The notes under the pieces were generated by a model. It saw only the letters and a program-made list of their open reading frames with translations, was not told the origin of the DNA and ran no database searches. Of a stretch of 64,000 nt of DNA, positions 10,557 to 20,584 are shown piece by piece. The DNA comes from Bacteroidota bacterium (GTDB taxonomy: Bacteria > Bacteroidota > Bacteroidia > Chitinophagales > Chitinophagaceae), in contig JAGWWM010000001.1 in assembly GCA_018970395.1 (NCBI GenBank), positions 1-64,000 of the forward strand. Reading direction: 5' to 3'. A program made the translations under genes and the position numbers. Position 1 is the first letter of the stretch; the number at the start of each line of letters is the position of its first letter.

Positions 10557-11096
10557 ATGCATACACCCCTAATTATCAGCGAAGTACAAAAAAAGATTAT
10601 TTCATACAAAGACCAGAAAGTGATTCTTGATAGTGATGTAGCGTTATTATATGGAGTTGAAACGAAGCATGTTAATCAAGCTGTGAAAAATAATATAGAG
10701 AAATTTCCGGAGAATTACATAATCGAATTAAATCAAGAAGATTGGGAGAATTTGCGGTCAAAAATTTTGACCGCAAATTATAGTAAGACCAGGGTATTGC
10801 CTAAAGCATTTACCGAAAAAGGACTTTATATGCTGGCAACCATTCTGAAAAGTAAAAAGGCAACGGAAACCACCATTGCTATAGTAGAAGCCTTTGCCAA
10901 ACTCAGATCGCTAACGACGACTTTATCAGAAATCAATCAATCATCTGATCCTAAAAAACAAAAGCAACTCATGAATCGGTCGGGTGAAATGATTGCTGAT
11001 TTGCTGGATGATCAACTCCAAATTAGCGATACTGAAACCACCATTGAATTAAACTTTGCAGTAGTGAAACTGAAGCACACCATCAAAAGGAAATAA
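10557..11096 (+). CDS. ORF6N domain-containing protein
   Basis: KVILDSDVALLYGVETKHVNQAVKNNIEKFPENYIIEL...PKAFTEKGLYMLATILKS is ORF6N-like. Confidence 0.85.
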   Translation: MHTPLIISEVQKKIISYKDQKVILDSDVALLYGVETKHVNQAVKNNIEKFPENYIIELNQEDWENLRSKILTANYSKTRVLPKAFTEKGLYMLATILKSKKATETTIAIVEAFAKLRSLTTTLSEINQSSDPKKQKQLMNRSGEMIADLLDDQLQISDTETTIELNFAVVKLKHTIKRK

Positions 11097-11128
11097 AAAT
11101 CCGCCCGCATATTCCATGCAGACGGATT
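11094..11128 (-). terminator. Rho-independent terminator for the LamG/T9SS gene
   Basis: On the minus strand, AATCCGTCTGCAT-GGAAT-ATGCGGGCGGATT followed by TTTT; 13-bp stem with two G-U pairs. Confidence 0.75.
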
Positions 11129-11165
11129 AAAATAACCTACAACCTACAACGCACAACCTACAACC

Positions 11166-12233
11166 TTACCGAATCACAATCTTCCTGTTCTCCCTAACCT
11201 CTCCCTTACCATTAATCAGCTGCACAAAATACACCCCTTTAGCGCTAAAGGAAGAAAGAGCAATGGTAGAGATCCGCTGCGTGATATTGCTTTGAAATAT
11301 CTGCTGACCAACAGGATTAATCACTTTCATTTGATAGCCGGATAAAGTATTGATATTTCCGAAGTCAATGGTGAGTTGTCCTTGTGATGGATTGGGATAA
11401 ATTTTGATGGTATTTTCATAGGTGATGGGGTTGAAACTGGTAATAGTGGAATTGATAAACAAGGTATCCGTTACCGATACATTCTGAAAGCAGATATTGC
11501 CATTATAAAGATTTTTGATCTCCTGCTCGGATAAGGCGCGATTCCAGATGGCGATGTCGTCGAGTTTTCCTTTTAAATACCCGATTAAATTATTTGCAGG
11601 ATCTCTTGTTCCAATTAAAAGGGGGGAATTGTTTGAAAGCAAGGAAGAAAAACCTACTGCATATTCGCTATATAAAACTCCATTAATATAAATACTAATT
11701 TTCCCATTATTTAAAACAGCAGCCGTATGAAACCATTTAGAAGATTCGGCATTGATATTATAATTTGTTGTGCCATAAGCGTAATAACCCGGTCCGCCTG
11801 CAGTAAATTGCATTGTACCATTATCTCCTCCATTTCTAAAAATAAACTCATAACCAGAACCTGCTAAATATCCTCCTTTTGATATCCCCTTGTATTTATC
11901 ATCATTTAGATCATTATTTGAATTGATCCACAATGAAATTGATATTTGTTTGCCGGTAATGTTCAAGGAATTACTATTGGGAATAGAAATTAGATTATCT
12001 ACCCCATTAAAAAAATATGCTCTCCCGGAGATCCCAAATCTGTCCGATGTTAACGTAGCCCCATTCACCGTCCCATTATTTCCATTGCCGCTTTCATCAT
12101 TGGCATTTCCGTTGAAAGGCCACCAGCCAACCAGGCCGTCTTTAGTGACATAGGAGGGAATGTTTTGTGCGAGTGTTGTTTGAGCAAACAAGAGCGATAA
12201 AACTGCTGTGAGCCCGAGTAATCTATTTTTCAT
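11166..12233 (-). CDS. LamG/concanavalin A-like domain protein with T9SS type A sorting domain
   Basis: Signal peptide; DGLVGWWPFNGNANDESGNGNNGTVNGATLTSDRFG (LamG); C-terminal IKIYPNPSQGQLTIDF...GVYFVQLINGKGEVRENRKIVIR. Confidence 0.9.
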   Translation of the reverse strand: MKNRLLGLTAVLSLLFAQTTLAQNIPSYVTKDGLVGWWPFNGNANDESGNGNNGTVNGATLTSDRFGISGRAYFFNGVDNLISIPNSNSLNITGKQISISLWINSNNDLNDDKYKGISKGGYLAGSGYEFIFRNGGDNGTMQFTAGGPGYYAYGTTNYNINAESSKWFHTAAVLNNGKISIYINGVLYSEYAVGFSSLLSNNSPLLIGTRDPANNLIGYLKGKLDDIAIWNRALSEQEIKNLYNGNICFQNVSVTDTLFINSTITSFNPITYENTIKIYPNPSQGQLTIDFGNINTLSGYQMKVINPVGQQIFQSNITQRISTIALSSFSAKGVYFVQLINGKGEVRENRKIVIR

Positions 12234-12252
12234 TTTATTTGGTTTTTCTACT

Positions 12253-12417
12253 CTGTCCCGCAGTAGGTGTTGATAAAAAAATCAGCGTGGGACAGTTGCC
12301 TTCTCGCACAGGTGGGAGTCGAAGCCCAAGAAGCAGAGTAAAGCAAAGCCCACGCCTTGACGTGAGCGTTGTGCTTAATACTCCCTGCTTCTTTAGAATT
12401 TTCGACTTTTCCTGTGC
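12253..12417. ncRNA. candidate structured element: 43-nt hairpin plus 112-nt multi-segment hairpin
   Basis: CTGTCCC...GGGACAG (12253-12295). Nested complementary segments in 12306-12417: GCACAGG/CCTGTGC, AGTCGAA/TTCGACT, AAGAAGCAG/CTGCTTCTT, AGTA/TACT, AAGCA/TGCTT, CACG/CGTG. Confidence 0.5.
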
Positions 12418-12556
12418 AGGATTTTAGCAAACGCTAATAAGATATGTCAGCTTTCGCTGTTTAATTTATTCGATAATGATTTGTTTTAATAGTTCAAAAA
12501 TAGGTAAAAGTTGCTGCTTAACGGTTATCGGTTGTATAAAGAACGCTTCGATTAAA

Positions 12557-12634
12557 GAGATGTTTCGCTACCGCTCAACATGACGTCCTGTCCTTTGCGA
12601 GCTTTGCCTCTTTGCAGCTTTGTGTGAAATAATC
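12557..12634 (+). repeat. dispersed intergenic repeat, copy A
   Basis: AGAGATGTTTCGCTACCGCTCAACATGACG...GCTTTG..TGTGTGAAATAATCA; resembles copies at 43120-43190 (+) and 45985-46075 (-). Confidence 0.65.
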
Positions 12635-12681
12635 AAATCATCAAAAGAGTTAAAGCTACTGAAAATCAACGCATCAACAAC

Positions 12682-13473
12682 TCAATACCCATCTCCATCT
12701 AAAATATTACCCAATCCACCTAACAGACTACCTTCTTCTTTACGATTCATCGTGCCGTAAGAAAGAATACGTCCGGCTAATCTTGAAATCGGCAAGGTTT
12801 GGATCCACACTTTACCCGGTCCGCGGAGGGTTGCGAAGAAAAGTCCTTCCCCTCCGAACAAAGTATTTTTCACACCTCCTACAAACTGAATATCAAAATC
12901 AACGCCATGTGTATAGGCAACGACACAACCTGTATCTATTTTCAATAATTCACCCGGTTGCAGTTCACGCTCGAAAACATGTCCGCCTGCATGCACGAAG
13001 GCAAGACCATCACCTTCTAACTTTTGCATGATGAAACCTTCGCCCCCGAATAATCCGGTTCCTAATTTTCTCTGCAATGCGATGCCGACCGTTACCCCTT
13101 TGGCGGCACATAGAAAAGCATCTTTCTGACATACCACCGGTCCGCCCAGACGCATCAGATCCAATGGAATGATTTTTCCCGGATAGGGCGATGCGAAGCT
13201 TACGCGTTTTTTACCATGACCGATATTGGTGTAAGCGGTCATAAACAGACTCTCACCGGTTAGTAGTCTTTTTCCCGCAGAAAATAGTTTGCCGAGGAAT
13301 CCCTGTTGTTGTCCGCTTCCATCTCCGAAGATAGTCTGCATCTGAATTCCGTCATCCATCAGCATGAAGCTGCCCGCTTCTGCGACAGCCGTTTCCTGCG
13401 GATCGAGTTCGATTTCCACATATTGCATTTCCTCACCAATAATGCGATAATCAATTTCATGTGCTTGAGGCAT
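12682..13473 (-). CDS. TIGR00266/AIM24-family protein
   Basis: [36 protein letters not shown]..., [45 protein letters not shown]. Confidence 0.88.
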   Translation of the reverse strand: MPQAHEIDYRIIGEEMQYVEIELDPQETAVAEAGSFMLMDDGIQMQTIFGDGSGQQQGFLGKLFSAGKRLLTGESLFMTAYTNIGHGKKRVSFASPYPGKIIPLDLMRLGGPVVCQKDAFLCAAKGVTVGIALQRKLGTGLFGGEGFIMQKLEGDGLAFVHAGGHVFERELQPGELLKIDTGCVVAYTHGVDFDIQFVGGVKNTLFGGEGLFFATLRGPGKVWIQTLPISRLAGRILSYGTMNRKEEGSLLGGLGNILDGDGY

Positions 13474-13506
13474 AGAAAAATTTTAATTGGGTTATTTTTT
13501 TTCAAT

Positions 13507-16500
13507 CTACAACTTACTTCCCATCCAAACCTTCTTTCCCTGAATCTTCCTTCCTACAAACATAATGCCGACGAATACAAAGAACAATGGTCCAAGGAAA
13601 CCAAACAATGCAATATATTTTGTGCCATAGAATTTTTCCATGGGTCTTCTCAGGCGCTCTGCAATGATATACATGCTGGGTACCATCATGAGGGTTAAGA
13701 AGAAGGAGAAAATCAATCCGTAAATAATCGTCCAGCTTAGCGGCCCCCAGAATACAACACTGTCTCCGCCGAAGAAAATCTTCGGATCTAAATGTTGGAA
13801 CATCGACACGAAATCAATATTGAATCCAACAGCCAGTGGTACGAGTCCGAAGATGGTTGCCAGTGCTGTAAGTAGTACGGGAATAATCCGAATCTTACCG
13901 GCCTGTATGGCTGCTTCTTTGGTTCGGTATCCTCTGCCTCGTAATTCATCGGTAAACTCAATCAGTAAAATGCCGTTCTTAATCACAATGCCGGCTAATC
14001 CAACAATACCCACGCCCATCATAATAGTGGCAATTGTTTTTCCGGTGATCGCATAGCCCAGCAATACACCAATGACGCTGAAGAAAATTTCCGTAATCAC
14101 GATGAAGGCCTTACTCATACTGTTAAACTGTAAAACAAGAATTAAAAAGATAAGCCCAATGGATATCAGTAATGCGCTGCCCAGGAATTTCTGAGTCTCC
14201 GCTTCCTGCTCGCTTTGTCCACTCTGACGAATAGAAACATTCTCGGGAAGTTTTGTAATGTTTTTAAATTCGTCAATCTTTGTTTTCAACGCAGCGTTGA
14301 TGACGGCAGTCTGACTTGGATCCGCTACATTGGATTGAAGCTGAATGGTACGTTTTAAATTCTTTCTTTTAATGCCGCCACTTGTAAGTGTATAATCAAA
14401 TGCGGCAATGGCATTGATAGGCACCTGCTTGATTTGTCCGGTGTTGAAATCACGGAACGTGATTTTCATATTCATCAAATTCTGAATATTGTTTCTTTCC
14501 AGATCGCTGTAACGCAACTGAATTTTATAATCGTCATCTCCTTCTTTCAGTTTGCTGACTTCTTTCCCAAACAAAGCTGTTCTTATCTCTAACCCAACCT
14601 GTGCAGTACTAACCCCTTCGATCAGTGCTCTTTCCCTGTCAACCTTAACTGTAATCTCCGGATTTTTTAAATCCACATCCAGCTGCAGATTATCAATACC
14701 TGCCACTTTATTGGTGTCGAGAAAATTAAAAAGATCCTGTGAGACTTTTGTGAGCTGCGTATAATCGTCGCCACTCACTTCAATATTTACCGGAGGATCG
14801 GTGGGCGGACCTCCTTCTTCTTTCTCAACACTTACTTCCGCTCCGGGAATATCCTTGATATTTTTTCTGATGGCCTCCATATAAACACCGGAACTTTTCC
14901 CATGCCTTTTTTCAAACTCTACAAAAGAAATCTGAATACGACCGAGATTGGGTTGCACACTCCTGTTGTTGTCGCGCGGATTATTCGCGCTTACCGCTAC
15001 ATTGGCGATGACACTTTCTACAATAGAGCCGGGTGCACCGGGTTGCTGGTTACCCAGACTTTTATAGACTTTTTGTTCCAGTAAACGGGTTACTGAATCT
15101 GTATATTTCACATCAGTGCCTACCGGCATTTTCAGATATACATATATGAAATTGGGATCACCGCTGGGGAAGAAAGTAGTCGGATTGCCTCTCCAAATCA
15201 TCATCATTAACGAAATGGGAAATAATACAAAAAGTGCAATCAGCATATATACCGGTCTGCGACCAACCAAGACCCAGCGAAGCATTTTTTCATATCGATT
15301 CATTAAGCCAGGAAGCGCTTTTTCCTGAAACCAATAGATCAGATCACGTAATAGGTATCGGTTAATTACCAGAACGATTGCCATGAAGAATAAGAAATTT
15401 CCCATGCCATGACTACCGGCAATATGTGCAAGTAAACCAACCGCCCAGAATGTCCACCAGTACCATTTTTTGAAAATAGCATTTTTCTTGTCGTCATATA
15501 TTCTTCCTTCCGGCTTCATAAAGCTGACAGCGAAAACAGGATTGATGATGAAGGCAACAATGAGAGAAGCGGTAAGTGTAAGAATCAGCATGGTGGGCAA
15601 GTAGATCATGAACTTGCCGATGATTCCTTTCCAGAATAAAAGAGGGAAGAATGGCGCTAAAGTGGTGGCGGTTCCTGCTAACACAGGGATAAACACTTCT
15701 CCCGCAGCTTCCTTCGCACTTTTAATGATCGGAACTTTCCCATTGTTATAGATACGATGCGTGTTTTCAATCACCACAATGGCGTCATCTACAATGATTC
15801 CTAATCCGAATAACAAGGCAAATAATACAATGAAGTTGAGTGTTACACCGGTGCCAACAATTGCATCCGCAATCGGGAGGAACAAAAATGCAACAAACAC
15901 GCTTAACGGCACACTCAATGCCACAAAGAAGGCATTCGATACACCCATGAAGAACATCAGAATCAACAATACCAAAATGAATCCGATGATGATCGTATTT
16001 ACTAACTCGTTGAAAGAAGTTTTTGTCTGCTTGCTTTGATCTCCGGTAAGTGTAACAATCAGATCCTTGGGAAGCAGATCGTTTTTGCGCATGTCGTCAA
16101 TTACCGATTTAATGCGATCAGCCGCATCAATCAGATTCTCTCCGCTTCTTTTTACTATATTGAGAGTAATTACATTTTTGCCATCTAAGCGCGCATAGCT
16201 TTCTTTTTCTCTGACAGTATCTTTCAATGATGCAATATCGCGCAGGTAGATAGGCGCTCCGTTGACATTCTTCACAATAATCCTGTCAAGATCCTTTACG
16301 CTCGTGAATTGTCCTTTCACCCGAACGGTTCTTTTCATACGACCTACTTCTACCTGTCCGCCGCTGATATCATTATTCTCTCTTCTGATGGCATTTTCAA
16401 TATCATTGAATGTTACCCTTGCTCCGGCCATACGGTAAGGGTCTGCCAGTATTTGAATTTCTCTTTCAGGCGCACCCACAATATCCGCTCGGGTAATTTC

Positions 16501-17055
16501 TTTGAGTTCTTCAAAACGATCTTGCAGTTTGTCTGCATATTGTTTCAGTTTTACCGGATCGTAGTCTCCACTAATGTTGACAAACATAATCGGCAGCTCG
16601 CTGAACGCAAATTCCTGTACATCGGGTTGTTTGGTTAAATCCTGCGGCAGATCACTTTGTGCTTTGTCAACCGCATCTTTTACTTTTTGTTTGGCAAGCG
16701 CCACTTTTACATCGGTATCAAATTCTACCACAATCAAACTGAAATCCTGTTGGGAGGTCGATTGTACTTTCACAACGCGCGCGCCACTGATACTTTTGAT
16801 TTGTTTTTCTATAGGGCGCGTTACCAGATTTTCAATATCGGCAGGAGAGTTTCCGACATAGATGGTGGCTACTGAAATCGTTGGTACCACAATATCCGGG
16901 TATTGCTCTTTGGGTAACGTGTTGAATGTAATCAGTCCGTAAGCGGTGATGATCAGCGTTACGATATAGATGGCAGTGCGATTATCAACGCTCCAGCTGG
17001 TGGGCTTGAACTCCTTGATTTTATTGGCGACTCCCTTTATGAAATTTGTTTGCAT
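13507..17055 (-). CDS. efflux RND transporter permease subunit (AcrB/MMPL superfamily)
   Basis: 1182 aa; LPKEQYPDIVVPTISVATIYVGNSPADIENLVTRPIE and LFGLGIIVDDAIVVIENTHR. Confidence 0.96.
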   Translation of the reverse strand: MQTNFIKGVANKIKEFKPTSWSVDNRTAIYIVTLIITAYGLITFNTLPKEQYPDIVVPTISVATIYVGNSPADIENLVTRPIEKQIKSISGARVVKVQSTSQQDFSLIVVEFDTDVKVALAKQKVKDAVDKAQSDLPQDLTKQPDVQEFAFSELPIMFVNISGDYDPVKLKQYADKLQDRFEELKEITRADIVGAPEREIQILADPYRMAGARVTFNDIENAIRRENNDISGGQVEVGRMKRTVRVKGQFTSVKDLDRIIVKNVNGAPIYLRDIASLKDTVREKESYARLDGKNVITLNIVKRSGENLIDAADRIKSVIDDMRKNDLLPKDLIVTLTGDQSKQTKTSFNELVNTIIIGFILVLLILMFFMGVSNAFFVALSVPLSVFVAFLFLPIADAIVGTGVTLNFIVLFALLFGLGIIVDDAIVVIENTHRIYNNGKVPIIKSAKEAAGEVFIPVLAGTATTLAPFFPLLFWKGIIGKFMIYLPTMLILTLTASLIVAFIINPVFAVSFMKPEGRIYDDKKNAIFKKWYWWTFWAVGLLAHIAGSHGMGNFLFFMAIVLVINRYLLRDLIYWFQEKALPGLMNRYEKMLRWVLVGRRPVYMLIALFVLFPISLMMMIWRGNPTTFFPSGDPNFIYVYLKMPVGTDVKYTDSVTRLLEQKVYKSLGNQQPGAPGSIVESVIANVAVSANNPRDNNRSVQPNLGRIQISFVEFEKRHGKSSGVYMEAIRKNIKDIPGAEVSVEKEEGGPPTDPPVNIEVSGDDYTQLTKVSQDLFNFLDTNKVAGIDNLQLDVDLKNPEITVKVDRERALIEGVSTAQVGLEIRTALFGKEVSKLKEGDDDYKIQLRYSDLERNNIQNLMNMKITFRDFNTGQIKQVPINAIAAFDYTLTSGGIKRKNLKRTIQLQSNVADPSQTAVINAALKTKIDEFKNITKLPENVSIRQSGQSEQEAETQKFLGSALLISIGLIFLILVLQFNSMSKAFIVITEIFFSVIGVLLGYAITGKTIATIMMGVGIVGLAGIVIKNGILLIEFTDELRGRGYRTKEAAIQAGKIRIIPVLLTALATIFGLVPLAVGFNIDFVSMFQHLDPKIFFGGDSVVFWGPLSWTIIYGLIFSFFLTLMMVPSMYIIAERLRRPMEKFYGTKYIALFGFLGPLFFVFVGIMFVGRKIQGKKVWMGSKL

Positions 17056-17103
17056 ATAAGTGCTGTGTTAAATGCTGAAATGCGATTGTTGTTGGAGTTG
17101 GAA

Positions 17104-18279
17104 TTATTCTACTCTGATACCTTGCCCGTTGTACAAACTTTGATAGCCTTCGGTAATCAATATCATGTCGGAACTCAGACCGGTCAGAATTTGTGCTTTA
17201 TCTCCGTAGGTTTCTCCCATTGTAATCATTTTCTTGACGGCAACTTTATTCCCTTTTGTATCTTTCTCCGCTACATATACATATTTTCCTTTATCATCAG
17301 TTTGAATAATATTCAGGGGAATCACGATTGAATGAGCTGCCGCATAGTCTTTGATTTTTATTGCTGCTACTGAATTGGGGCGCACTTCGCCACCCGGAAT
17401 AGCGGCTTCCAATGTAAAAGTGCGGGTGTTCGGATTGATTACTTGTGAAGTTCTGCGAATTGTACTCTTATAGGTTTTTTGTAAATCCGGAATTTCAACG
17501 ACCACTTCGCTGCCGGTTTTAACACGACTCATATAATTTTCGGGTACTTCAACAATTGCTTTTAATATACTGTTATCCACTACCCTGATTTGATAGCCCA
17601 GCTGATTGGCACCGGTAAATAATTCACCTACTTTCACGTTCACCTGATCTACGATGCCGTCCACTGGAGAAACTACGGCGAATTGACGAATCTGTTCCTG
17701 TGCAGTTGCAATGCCTCTTTCGAGCGCTTCCACCTGTGCTTTAGCTTGTAACAATTGTATTTCGGAGCCGATTTTTTGCTCCCATAATTTTTGCGTACGC
17801 TGATATACTTCTTTTGCAAGTCCCAACTGAGTTTGGCTTACTTTGATTTGTTGTTGCAACAAACGATCATCCATCTGTAGAATGCGCTGTCCTTTTTTGA
17901 CATATTCTCCTTCTTTCACATACAAAGCGGTAACCACTCCGCCCTGTCCATTCGGCGGTGCGATGTATGAAATCTGATCCGCGTCAATTTTTCCCTGAAG
18001 ATCTATATAATGAACAAAATCCTCCACCACAACCGGCTCAACGCCTACCAGCTTACCGCTATTAATCTTCCCTGTATCAAGGGAAGCAATTTCATCTTCC
18101 AGTTTTTTGATTTCAACGGCAAGGGCAGCTTGTTTTTTCTTGAGCGACTCCAACGCTTCTTTTTTCGCTGCCAATGCATTTGACTGTTGATTTCCTTTGC
18201 CGCAAGAGAGAAAAATCATCATTCCCGTCATTGCCATAATCCATGTTATCTTTTGCATATAAATCATTTTAAATTCCAA
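17104..18279 (-). CDS. efflux RND transporter periplasmic adaptor subunit
   Basis: Lipoprotein-like N-terminus; coiled-coil/lipoyl segments (YVKEGEYVKKGQRILQMDD; VVSPVDGIVDQVNVKVGELF); lies between RND and TolC genes. Confidence 0.92.
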   Translation of the reverse strand: MEFKMIYMQKITWIMAMTGMMIFLSCGKGNQQSNALAAKKEALESLKKKQAALAVEIKKLEDEIASLDTGKINSGKLVGVEPVVVEDFVHYIDLQGKIDADQISYIAPPNGQGGVVTALYVKEGEYVKKGQRILQMDDRLLQQQIKVSQTQLGLAKEVYQRTQKLWEQKIGSEIQLLQAKAQVEALERGIATAQEQIRQFAVVSPVDGIVDQVNVKVGELFTGANQLGYQIRVVDNSILKAIVEVPENYMSRVKTGSEVVVEIPDLQKTYKSTIRRTSQVINPNTRTFTLEAAIPGGEVRPNSVAAIKIKDYAAAHSIVIPLNIIQTDDKGKYVYVAEKDTKGNKVAVKKMITMGETYGDKAQILTGLSSDMILITEGYQSLYNGQGIRVE

Positions 18280-18292
18280 CGATTAATACTTG

Positions 18293-18380
18293 TTATCTAG
18301 TTACTAATTCTTAATTTTCAATTATCAATTATCAACTATTAATTACTAATTATTAATTAATAATTATTAATTAATAATAA
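18293..18380. repeat. AT-rich degenerate tandem repeat (TAATTATTAATTACTAATT-like)
   Basis: Low-complexity ATTAATTA/ACTAATTATTAATT sequence between adaptor and tolC, running into the tolC stop codon. Confidence 0.75.
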
Positions 18381-19789
18381 TCCAACTTCCCAATCGCTTT
18401 CTGAAAATTAATCTTCGCGATTACTGCATTATACAGCGCTTCGAAATAACTACCTTGGGCTCTTTGCCACTCGGTGTCAGATTGCAATACTTCAAACGTA
18501 CTGCCAATTCCCTGTTCATATTTCTTTTTCGTGGTTTGATATACCTGTTCTGCGAGTTGCAGATTTTTTTGCTGCATATCCATATTCAGTAATGCATTTT
18601 TTAGATTAATGCGTGCAGAATGATGTTCCAGGTCGGCACCCCTGCGAAACTGTTCTTTAGAGTTTCTGGTTTTCTCCAGTGCTATTTTAGCTTGCTCTAT
18701 TTTGTATTTCTTTTGTAGCCCGTCGAAAATGGGGACGTTCAAACTCAGTCCGATCAAGTTTGAATTGAACCAGAACCAGTCTTTTCCGGTGAAAGGCGTA
18801 AAGTTTTTATTGAGTTGCCCTTGTTGCTGAAACTGATAGAAGAACGCAAGTGTCGGTATATAGCCCAGCTGATATCTTTTTAAATCAATTTTGCCCAGTT
18901 TTTCTGCTGTTTGCAGTAGCTGCATCTCACTCCGGTTGTTGAAATCTATTTCTTCTTCCAGAATATCTTTCTTTATTAACTCATTATTAAGCATATCGGT
19001 CAGTATCAGGGTATCTTCCTGCATGACGCCGGTGGCAAATTTTAAAGCGGCATAGCCTAAATCAATTAGGTTGCTGAGCTGGGTTTGAGTGGATCTGACA
19101 TTGTTCAGCGAAACAGTTGTTTTATCAATATCCAGTTTTTCAATGAATCCGTTTTTATATAATTCCTGCTGATCGGCATATAATTTTTCAATTCGCTGAA
19201 TGGTTTTATCGAGTACTTCTTTCTGTTGTTTGGCAATCAGTACCTGGTAATATGCCTTTTGTACCTGTTCCTTTGTTTTATCCTCCGCTACTCTGATATT
19301 TTTATCCGCAAAATCCATCAGCGTTTTTCTGGCGAGCAAACCGGTAAATACTTCCGGCTGGAATAACAATTGATTGACCGTAATGCCGGTATTGATACTC
19401 CAGGGCTGTACGAAGGAAAATTCCTGTACGAAGAATTCTCTTTTGGGTTGGATAGCATTTCCATTTCCATCTTTCACGCCTTCTTTGCTCAATACGTTGT
19501 AAATATCTGTTTGTCCCTGACTCGGGAAAAGTACAAAGGGAAGCGTGAGATAGTGAGCGGCCTGTGCGGATCCGTTAACCTGAGGGAGCGAAAGTCCGGT
19601 AATTTCACGGTTTTGCGCTTTCTGTTTCGCTTTATCGAGCCGAAGATTTTTTAACTCAATTGTATTATTAAGCGCCATTGAAACCGCATCTTTCACGGTA
19701 ATCGAATACTTCTTTTGCGCAAAAGCAGGAAGAAAGCCAAGGAGCAGTACCCACGCCAACAAAATTTTAATTGCCATTAATCGTCCCAT
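18371..19789 (-). CDS. TolC family outer membrane efflux protein
   Basis: Signal peptide; YSITVKDAVSMALNNTIELKNLRL; C-terminal KKKYEQGIGSTFEVLQSDTEWQRAQGSYFEALYNAVIAKINFQKAIGKL. Confidence 0.93.
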   Translation of the reverse strand: MGRLMAIKILLAWVLLLGFLPAFAQKKYSITVKDAVSMALNNTIELKNLRLDKAKQKAQNREITGLSLPQVNGSAQAAHYLTLPFVLFPSQGQTDIYNVLSKEGVKDGNGNAIQPKREFFVQEFSFVQPWSINTGITVNQLLFQPEVFTGLLARKTLMDFADKNIRVAEDKTKEQVQKAYYQVLIAKQQKEVLDKTIQRIEKLYADQQELYKNGFIEKLDIDKTTVSLNNVRSTQTQLSNLIDLGYAALKFATGVMQEDTLILTDMLNNELIKKDILEEEIDFNNRSEMQLLQTAEKLGKIDLKRYQLGYIPTLAFFYQFQQQGQLNKNFTPFTGKDWFWFNSNLIGLSLNVPIFDGLQKKYKIEQAKIALEKTRNSKEQFRRGADLEHHSARINLKNALLNMDMQQKNLQLAEQVYQTTKKKYEQGIGSTFEVLQSDTEWQRAQGSYFEALYNAVIAKINFQKAIGKLDYY

Positions 19790-19794
19790 ATTTT

Positions 19795-19857
19795 TTATTA
19801 TTAATTCTCAATTTTTAATTACTAATCACTAATTATTAATTACTAATTATTAATTAT
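19795..19857. repeat. AT-rich degenerate tandem repeat
   Basis: TTAATTACTAATCACTAATTATTAATTACTAATTATTAATTA between tolC and tetR; same character as 18293-18380. Confidence 0.75.
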
Positions 19858-20455
19858 CTCTTTTGTATTTCAATATCAACTTATGTCCTTTCAGCGTTGC
19901 CAATCCGAATAAATAATGCTCCATCAGTTCTTTTGTGACGGCAGCCAGACTAAATTTTGCAGGCGGATAAACAGATAGGTTGAACGGAATCATGATAGAT
20001 TCAAGCCGATATTTGGTGATCACTTCTGTATCAATCTCTTCCCGGTATAATCCTTCTTCTATACCTCGTTGTAAATTTTTATGTATGACTTTAAAGAGAT
20101 GATCATATTTCATTTTCTGAAACCGGTTGTGCGCTTTTGGGTGAAATCTTTCCATGTCAGAAATGACCACGGGATTCATCTCAGAAAACTGCACATAAAT
20201 ACGGGAGATGGTCAACAGAAATTCTTGAACCGCATCTACGGATTGTTCAAAACATTCTTTGGTGTCGTTTTGAATTCTCTTTTCTTCCTCCTGCATGACT
20301 GCATCTACCAGTTCATCTTTATCCGCATAGTACTGATAGATGGTTTTTTTACTCACACCCGACTGATTCGCTATCTCATCCATAGAAACCGAGCGGATGC
20401 CCGATCGCATGAAAAGTTCCGTTGCCTTCTGTAATATTTTTCTACGGTTTTCCAT
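19850..20455 (-). CDS. TetR/AcrR family transcriptional regulator
   Basis: ENRRKILQKATELFMRSGIRSVSMDEIANQSGVSKKTIYQYYADKDELV is a TetR-type HTH. Start set at MENRRK. Confidence 0.93.
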   Translation of the reverse strand: MENRRKILQKATELFMRSGIRSVSMDEIANQSGVSKKTIYQYYADKDELVDAVMQEEEKRIQNDTKECFEQSVDAVQEFLLTISRIYVQFSEMNPVVISDMERFHPKAHNRFQKMKYDHLFKVIHKNLQRGIEEGLYREEIDTEVITKYRLESIMIPFNLSVYPPAKFSLAAVTKELMEHYLFGLATLKGHKLILKYKRDN

Positions 20456-20472
20456 TGAAGGGGCAAAACTAT

Positions 20473-20500
20473 GGAAACTTTTTAAGTTTAAAAAGTTTCC
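20473..20500. promoter_or_regulatory. putative TetR-family operator
   Basis: GGAAACTTTTTA-AGTT-TAAAAAGTTTCC: perfect 12-bp inverted repeat, 4-bp spacer, just upstream of the tetR start. Confidence 0.7.
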
Positions 20501-20584
20501 AGCTACTTTTTTTGTCATTCCTTAATCACTATTCCTGCTGTACATTTGCCGCGGAAATTTTACTTCTATTTTCATAAAAAATAT

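Noticed and set aside
12239-12430. Opposing ORFs 12239-12427 (+) and 12248-12430 (-) as proteins
   Set aside because: Both lie almost exactly on the long hairpin structure. Open frames on both strands are better explained by the palindromic element than by coding.
18293-18380. AT-rich repeat as CRISPR-like or replication-origin-like iterons
   Set aside because: There are no regular spacers or fixed-length units, and no replication gene nearby.
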